64,000 nucleotides of DNA from Aplidium turbinatum (Eukaryota; Chordata; Ascidiacea; Aplousobranchia; Polyclinidae): assembly GCA_918807975.1 (NCBI GenBank), contig OU964925.1, positions 27,005,608 through 27,069,607 on the forward strand, read 5' to 3'. Under the pieces are notes generated by a model. The model worked only from the letters and a program-made list of their open reading frames with translations. It made no database searches and had not been told where the DNA came from. Made by a program: the position numbers and the translations under genes. Shown one piece after another: positions 52,501 through 61,500 of this stretch. The stretch's first letter is position 1. Each line of letters opens with the position of its first letter.

Positions 52501-55500
52501 TGAAATGCAATTTAGGAGGCTATTTACCAATTACAGATTCTGGATTCTAACGCATGGCTGTTTCAGAGCATTTGCCTAATTGGCCACGCAATCGCTCAAT
52601 TGCTCATCCATTACTATATATAATATATATATAAATGATAAAAAATATTTAAACATGATGGCATAAATGCTCCTTGCCTTCAAATCTAAACAAATGATGC
52701 AATAATGTGATTTCTACCACGGTAGCATCAACTTGGTATAGAAGTCAGTGGATGATGCAACATCCAACTTGATCTTGAAACTAATGGATGATGCAACATT
52801 CAAGCAACAACAGCCCTAGTGCATTATTTTATTGAGTTATGCAAGCATGTACTGTGAGTGAAAGGCACTTCACTCGTAAAAAGTAGTTTTGAGGTGAAAT
52901 AAGCATGAATCTACTTTTTTTGCATCTTTTTTTAAAAAACCCAATAAAACCCAAAAAAACCCGGGTTTTTTTGAAAAAACCCGGGCGGGTTGGGCTTTTT
53001 TAAAAAAACCCGGGTTTTTCTCAACCCTGAGAGGTTAGGAACTCACCGAATCGGACTCACCGAATAGTAGCAGACCCGAACAAGAAGGTCACTAAATAGT
53101 GATAATAATTAAGAATAAAATAAGATCAAAACATCAAACAAGATTAAAAACCTTGAAATTATTTCTTTCGAAATTCATTCAATTCTGAAAATATTCAATT
53201 CGAAAGAAAAGATTCGAGTTACAACACGAAGTTGCTCTGAAACCACCACGCCTGAAGCACACGACCAAACAACGTAACGCACGCCATGAACATGAAGAAC
53301 AAATTCATCACATGGTTGGTAGCAGCGGATAAGCCACAGTGCCACACGGTTTCTTGTCACATGGATGAAAAGAGGAAACCTGGGTATAAACACAGAGCCA
53401 AGAAATCAGGCCAACTTTTTACACTGATTTAATGTCTGCAAACGTCGAATCACTATAAAACAAAACCGGATATGGTTCCTAGCAGTTTTTTTTGTTTACA
53501 TAGCATGGTTGCTCTTAGCCTAGGTCCTCATACGTAAGTGCTTTTAATTTTTTGGGAGATTTAAAACTTTTCACAATTGATTTTACCAGTTGTGACATAA
53601 AAATACCTTTCCATAAAGCCAAAACCCAGGCACTATCTTCCCTATGCATCAGATAACCTACCGTTTACATAAGCTACATTATTTTTTTTTTTTTAGAAAA
53701 TAGAATTTCGCTTGAATGCGCGTAATTGTGCCAAATGATGACAATGATACCACTTATCGTCTGGTCACAAAATACGGGATTCCAAAGGATGCATTACGTC
53801 ACGGTATTGTAGGCTGTCATGTCATTCATGAAATTACCCAATGATTGATTGCGACGTTAACATGTCATGAAATAAAACCAGCAAGTAAATCTGTCTATAG
53901 TTTACATCGATTTAACTTCTGCTGACATTGAATCAATGTAAAAACTGAACCGATTTGCTGGTTGGAAAACTGACAATTTTCATCATTGTCTGCCACTGGT
54001 GAAACATCACCATACAAAAGAGTTTGCATCGGAAGCGGTATTCATGTCACGAATTATTAGACTATTGTTTTGTATTATAATCTTTTGAAGACTATCTTCA
54101 AAGCAGGAAAACCGACCAAAAGGGTCAATATTTGCATGCACAGTCATTTCGGGCTTGCTGGAGCTTACTCTTGGCTCGCTCGACAAGCGGCTGGAACGCA
54201 ACTGATGCTTGTGTGGTGTCCGCAAGTCAAGGCGATCCACGGAGGTTACATTCAAATCAAATTCGTTCGCTCAACCTCAACTAACCTGCTTTGTACGGAA
54301 TTAAATCCACTTGTCGCATCGATTTTTTATAGCAAAGATACACGCTTGATCCAATCTGCAACAAAAATATGAGGTTGAAAAGAGGCAAAAATGCTTGCTC
54401 ATTAGAATTGCCTATTGCAGAAGCGATAACAAAAATCTTAATTTCCAAGTGCTCAGTACTGATCTTAAAGCATTTTGAAACAGGCGAAAAACAACGGCAA
54501 AGACATCATGGATAGCTAATATTATGGCTTCACAATTTTAAATACGGTTTTCTAAATAAAATCCCTGTGCATGATAGACCGGTAATGCAAAACAACCAAA
54601 GTACAGGTCAACTTGTTACAAGTAAAACTTTAACCTTTATCGTGACCTGTGAGCGAATATTTTCTGTTGCGCTTAAATTGCGGGTATGACGTTGGCAATG
54701 GGAAGTCGTTAAAGCTTCGGTTTCGTCACAACTTGCCAAGTAGATTACATACGGTAACATACTACTTTCAACGGTGCAAGTGATAGTCAGTGATTTGCAG
54801 TTACAAATAGGCATGGTAACAAATTCAAGCATGAAGTTCAAGTCGCAAATAATTTTGTACTTCACGTGTTGTATTGCTTGAGCTTAAAGACGTAAGCTAA
54901 TCACAGCACGTTACGCGATGTCACATAAATGTACAGTATCTCACAAACTGTGATTGCATTATTCACATGCAAGCAGTGCAGCAACCTTGACAGATATGAC
55001 ACCTCTCGATGGTGGAAACGCACAAATGCGGTCAACAAGAACGTGAACCAAATAGCGTGACTTGACATCACAACAACCTTGTTGTGGTAAAAATGACAAA
55101 AAAGGTGAGCCTTCATCGCTCCAAACAGCAAAATCCGTTTTTTACATTGATTTAACGTCTGCAGACGCTGAATCAATGTAAAAATGATAAATTTTGCTGT
55201 CTGGGCCAGATAAGGTAGAAAAAATGTGATACAGCCGCGAACTAGGGCAACTTGCACAACGTTTGCAATGTTTCGAGGAGTTGCGACGAAGAACGGCAGC
55301 TCTTGCGGACTGGGAGGCGGGATGTGGTGTGAAAATGGAATGTGGAGTGTAGACACCAACGCTCGTGTGCTGAAGCTACCCAGTTTCTTCTGTAGGCTCA
55401 TCAACATTCCTAACCATCTTTCGCCAATCTTTTATCAATCATCAACCATCTTTCATAAATTAGACAAGACTCATTGAAAACATTTCAAGACTTTCAGCAT

Positions 55501-58500
55501 TAATAACAACTTGTGAACGTCGTCTATGCTGAAACAAAATCGCTACGGTACTCTTAAATCAGCTCGGAAGAAACACGTGAGCAAAACAGGTTGGTTTAGT
55601 TTCCAATACATATTTGTCACTGTTCAAATAAACTAATGCATTTAACAGACATATGTTGGCGTTGCATTTACGTCTGTAAACGTTGGAAAACATTACAAAC
55701 ACAGCGGTGGAAGATGTAAGCAAGGTCAGCCAGTCAGGTCAGAACAGGTCAATTTTAAGCGACGCTATGCATTAAAAATCTCAAAAAGCCACGTTGGTTA
55801 AAGGACAAACAATTTCACAGAAAACTCAAATTTTCGCAAATTTACCATGATCAGGTTAACTATGATCACAGCAAGACGCCATGAAGCCATCCGTCCTCTT
55901 TTAAACTTTATTCCAACACTGGAGGTGTTCTTTAGGACAAGGTCATTTTTGAACAGCATTGTTTACAAAGCAAGCTTAGCAAGCTTTTCTTTCATTGATT
56001 TTGACAAAATTAACAATGATCCATGCAAGGACATTTTGAGAGCTATTCGGTCAACAATAAAAAAAAAATGCGTGACTCAAAATATTTTCTTATAAGGTTC
56101 ATGTCAGCCTTTTTGAATGTCATGTTACGGTGGTTTGAATTATTGTCATGAGGCTGTCATCGATAATGACATTAAGTCAGATGCAATCTGCCGCTTCTTC
56201 AGAAGACATCCAGGCAAGTGTCAGATCCCACAGAGCGAGACCGTGTTTTTTTGTTTTTCAAAAAGATTCGGTTCTATCCTCAGGCTGCCATACTTTTTAT
56301 CGGACTCCACCATTAGTACCAACAACAGACTGAAAACAGCAACTGAATGATATCAAATCCGTAGTATTAATCACAATAGCAGCCGTAGAGCTACACCATA
56401 GCAATATCAATGAAGGAACGTAACCTAAACGTTACTTATATCAGCCACGTGTCAATACTATCCTAGTAGTTGTATCACCACCACAACAGTATCATCGCAA
56501 TATGAATACCATCTCAGCATCGTTGCCATCACATCACCAATATCAACACATGATTGAAATAATCAGTTCACTTATATCAAAACTGACGGACTAATATCAA
56601 AATCGACTGAAGAATATCAAAATCCATTGCTTAATATCAAAACCAACTGACTAATATCAAAATCGACTGCATAATATCACAATCGACTGCATAATATCAA
56701 AATCGACTGACCAATATCAAAATCGACTGATGAATATCAAAACCGACTGAATAATATCAAAATCGACTGAATAATATCAAAATCGACTGCCTAATATCAA
56801 AATCGATTGCTTAATATCAAAACCGACTGCCTAATATCAAAATCGATTGCCTAATATCAAAATCAACTGACTAATATCAAAATCGACTGAATAATATCAA
56901 AACCGACTGAATAATATCAAAACCGACTGCCTAATATCAAAACCGACTGCCTAATATCAAAACCGACTGAATAATATCAAATCAACTGAATAATATCAAA
57001 ACCGACTGCTTAATATCAAAACCGACTGACTAATATCAAATCGACTGAATAATATCAAAACCGACTGCTTAATATCAAAACCGACTGAATAATATCAAAA
57101 CCGACTGACCAATATCAAAACCGACTGACTAATATCAAAACCGACTGCTTAATATCAAAACCGATTGCTTAATATCAAAACCGACTGCCTAGGCTAATAT
57201 CAAAACCGACTGCATAATATTTTCATAGTTAACGTTGTTTGTGTTTTGTTTTGCATGCTAGATTAGTTTATTGAATGTAGGCTACTGGGTCAGTAGACCA
57301 GCGTCACTTACGATATATTACTTTGAAGATCACTTTGAAGGTTGGGACATAGGCGTAGCCGGGGGGAGCAAAGTGGCCATGCCCTCCCAAATTTCTAAGA
57401 TTTGCCTATCAATGCTTACATTAGTAAGAAAGTAATGCTGATGCACCCCGACTTTTGTTCCAGCTTCTCGGTGTTATGGAGAATTAAAGATTATACAAGG
57501 ATCGATAGACTAGGATGCGACCAAACGATAGAATATACTGTACAATGTAAACAAAATCATCCAGTTTCGGTAACTTTTTCAGTATCTGGAAAGCACACGT
57601 AAATAAATAACGCGAAATTGTAAGAATATTATACAGAAAAATTGACGAGTAAATCAAGCTAAAAACACTTTTTAGACAATTTAAAAAGTAAAATTTTTAA
57701 AACATTGAAAATCAGCGAAATATTTGTTGCAAAAGTTATTGTAAAACTGTTCAGAAATTAGACGTAATTATATTGAGAAACAATGTAGGCTACTCAGATC
57801 AATCAGGAAATTAGAGTCAGCATAAGTTTGCCTCCATTGTTTCTCAGTATTTAATTACGTCTGATTTATAAACAGTTTTACAATAACTTTTGCAACAAAT
57901 GTTTTGCAGTTTTTAATGTTTTACAAATTTTACTTTTTATAATGTCTAAACGGTGTTTTAAGTCTGATTTACCAGTCACTTTTTTCCTATAATTATATTC
58001 TAATAGCTTCGCGTTATTCATTTACGTGTGCTTTCTAGATACCGAAGAACCATGCATTGACTTCAAGAAATTTATTGAAAAGGCTGTTGATCACCGCGAT
58101 GCTGGTTACCACAAAGAAGCAACTTCTGCAGCAAAAAATATAGTCAAAAGCATTGAAATTGGCCAAAATGTGTGTGCAAACTTGGAGGTAAAATACGTTA
58201 TGCAAACGAAAGAAAATAGAAACACAACGACTTCCATTGTTGAAACTGTAACATTCTGTGCCTTAAGTCAGTGGTTCCCAACTCATGGGTCGCGACCCAA
58301 AGTTGGGTCGCCTGATAATTTTTTTGGGTCGCTTGTTTTTCAGGCAAATTGTAGCTTGGGCGAAAAAAATTACAATAAAAAAAATTTAAAACGTGATGAG
58401 AACTGGAAAATATAAACACAAGTCATGAAGCGTTTCATGTCGAGACATCGGAAAGCTTTGTAGCATGATCGTAGTGCATGAAGTTTTAACAATTTTCGCT

Positions 58501-61500
58501 TTTATTATTGTTATTATATTATTAAATGTAAACCCAACAAAAATTTCAGTCTTAAACATAAATTAACTTGACAAAGTTACGGGATATATATTGTAACGTG
58601 CACTATATGTCACGAACGCTATGTCGGACAAACTATGACAAAGTTTTCCACACGTTGGACCACGCATAGGCTGGTGTGGTAAAACGCATCAAAGACAAAG
58701 CCCCAAGTGCTGTGTGGACTTACTGCTTTCTCCACAGAGAGGCCTTTGCTGCAAAAAAGCTGTCTCAAGAGCTGCACGAAGTGTTGAATGATGTTGTGAA
58801 GTGCATGTGTAAACTTCATCAAAGCAAGTCCACTAAATCGGCATTTGTTTTCGTCTTTGTGGATTCTGATTATTATCAGGCATTGCTGTTGCACACAGAA
58901 GTGCGATAGTTGTAGCGAGGTCGTGTCCTGAAGCGAGTTTGTAATTTGCGAGAGGAGATTGCTATCTTCTTGAGGCAACAGAACTGTGTGAGATTAGCCG
59001 AGAAGTTTTTGCAAGATGATTTCAAGGCAAAAGTTGCTCACCTTGCCGATATATTTGACTCTGTGAATTTTCTAAATTTATCTATGCAAGGCAACGGTTT
59101 TACGGTGATTGATCGCGCCGCAAAAGTTTCTGCTTAACACAAAAAGCTCATATTCTGGAAACGTTATGTCACCAGAGATGAGTACGATATATTTCCTCAG
59201 CTAACGCAATATATCTGTGGCAATGAAGTTGATATTAAGCAAACGATAATTAGACACCTGAAACAATTTGCCAAAAATTTTGTGCCCTACTATGGAGAAT
59301 CTTTAACACTTAATAACCAAAATGATTGGATAATTGATCCATTTGTTGGAAAAGATATGCCTCAACTTTCCATCCATGTTGCAGAACAGTTTATGGACAT
59401 AACGACAGAAGTAGCAAACCGTATTTCTTTTGCGTCCTTCAAAGACAAATACCCCAAAGATTCTGCAAACATCCACTTTTGGGCTTCCATGTACAAAGTG
59501 TATCCCACAGTTTCACAATTAGGGATTCAAAAACAGATTCCATTTGCAACAACTTGGCTTTGTAAGATTGGATTTAGCGCCATGTGTGTATTGAAAACTG
59601 AACAGCGAAACTGGCTGGAAGTTAAAGCCGACATGCGGCTATGCCTAAGCAAAATAACGCCTCGATTTCAAAAACTCACTGACAGCAAGCCAGCACAGCT
59701 ATCTCATTAGTGATTTGATAAACATATTATTTTCGGAAAAAGTTACTGCTTTTGTAGTGCTGTTTGTTTGCAACGCAATCTTGTATGGGTTTTAAAATAT
59801 TACGACAATTTGCTTGGGTCGCAAGATTTTACTGAAGTAAATTTTTTTTAAAAATGGGTCGCCTTAAAAACGAGTTGGGAACCACTGCCTTAAGTAACAT
59901 CCCTTTGCGCGGGCATTCCGACGATAAAGGGAATTTTTAAAAACTACTTCAATTTCGCATCGATTTCGCAGAGATAGAGTTCACAAAGTATGTTGCTCGA
60001 ATGGTCGGGAACGCCAAGTATACAAGCCTAATGATACAAAATGAGATTCTCGGGGTAGCCAGCAATATGATAGTGCAAGAGATCGTCACCGAGGCTAACG
60101 AATCGTTTGTGTCTGTGATAGCAAACGAATCGTGCGATATTTCTGGAAAAGAACAACTCAGCATTGTTTTGAGGTAGGCTAGGCCCAGCCCACGTAAAAA
60201 GCAGTAATGTGTACAAAAGCTTTACAGGATTTGAATAAATGGATTCCATTTCAGCAGATTCAATTTCATCAAGTATTTTAGCCAACCTCTTTAGGATAGG
60301 AGTGGATTTCCAAAAACTTGTTGGGCAGGGCTATGATTGTGCAATGTGCATCGGCAATGGCAGGTCACCTTAGTGGTGTACAAACACGCATTCGCGATAA
60401 GTACCCCGTGCTATGTTTGTGCACTGTGCTTCTCATTGTTTAAACTTGGCGATCAATGACCAAAGAAAAATTCCAATCACCAGAAGTTTCTGTGATAGTA
60501 TTACGGAATCGTTTCTTCAAAGAAAGACCTAAACGGCGCGCAATTCTGGGAATTAACATTCCTTTGTTCTCTCCCACCTGGTGGTCCGAAAAAGACAAGA
60601 GCATCCGAATATTCAAATGTAACTTTAAGAGCAGCCTATACTTGATACTCTTAGCTTTATGATGAGAGATGCCAGCAGTCAGACCAAGGCGAAGGGTTTT
60701 TCTTTGAAATCTACGCTAGAGAAGTTTGGCGTGACTTATGCTGTATGTTTGGTTGGCCATAGAACCATTAGAACCCAAGCTTCAGACTGTCGGAGTCAGT
60801 ATGCCATCTGTGAAAAACCTCATTTCTACTTTTCAAAGTGATCCTAATTAAGAACGCATCGACTACAACATTGCGTCAAACATTCATCAAGAAGCTTGTG
60901 AAATACCTGGTGTAAGACCTGAAAATGCCCAGAATAGTGGAGGTGCAGTTTATCGTGAAAACGTTTGTGCTGAATCGGCGTCACAGTATTTCCAGCTTTC
61001 CGTATGTCTTCCATACATCGACGGTTTGAGTAACTCTATTCGAGAACGATTCACTGACAACCCTTCATTTGTGCTCTGTTAAATCCTTCCTCCAAACAAA
61101 CCAATCAAGATAAATGACATTGCGCGCTTGTATTCTTTGGACAACCTCAACAGCGAAGTAAGCTTGTGGAGATCTTCGTTGAGCGCTGAAGCCAACAGAA
61201 AATGTTTGCAGAAGCTTCTTTTGAGCGCTCAGGATTACCCAAGCGTGAGTAACGCAATCAAAATCATCATGGCGTCACCCGCAACGAGGCTGAGAGGTCT
61301 TTTTCGTGCATGAAACAAGTGAAGACATAGTTATGCTAAGCGATGATTTCCGATCGCCTCTCCGACTTGTGTGTGCTTCATTGCCATCGTGAAAGGATCA
61401 ATGAGGAGATGATCAATCAAGTTGTCACGAGCGTAGTTGGTGGAAAGCGACGAATGGAGGTTTGATCATAGTGCTATTTGCTTATGGCGTCATAAACATT

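Noticed and set aside
54007-54255. Minus-strand frame reading [12 protein letters not shown]...[17 protein letters not shown] as an additional DENND4 exon
   Set aside because: It looks protein-like but has no usable acceptor in the right phase, directly follows the exon at 54286 without room for an intron, and matches no part of the DENND4 family. A long frame also exists on the opposite strand.
56117-56350. Overlapping open frames on both strands, one with [15 protein letters not shown] resembling an MABP strand
   Set aside because: The resemblance covers only a few residues, the position is wrong for the DENND4 order, and no splice signals fit.
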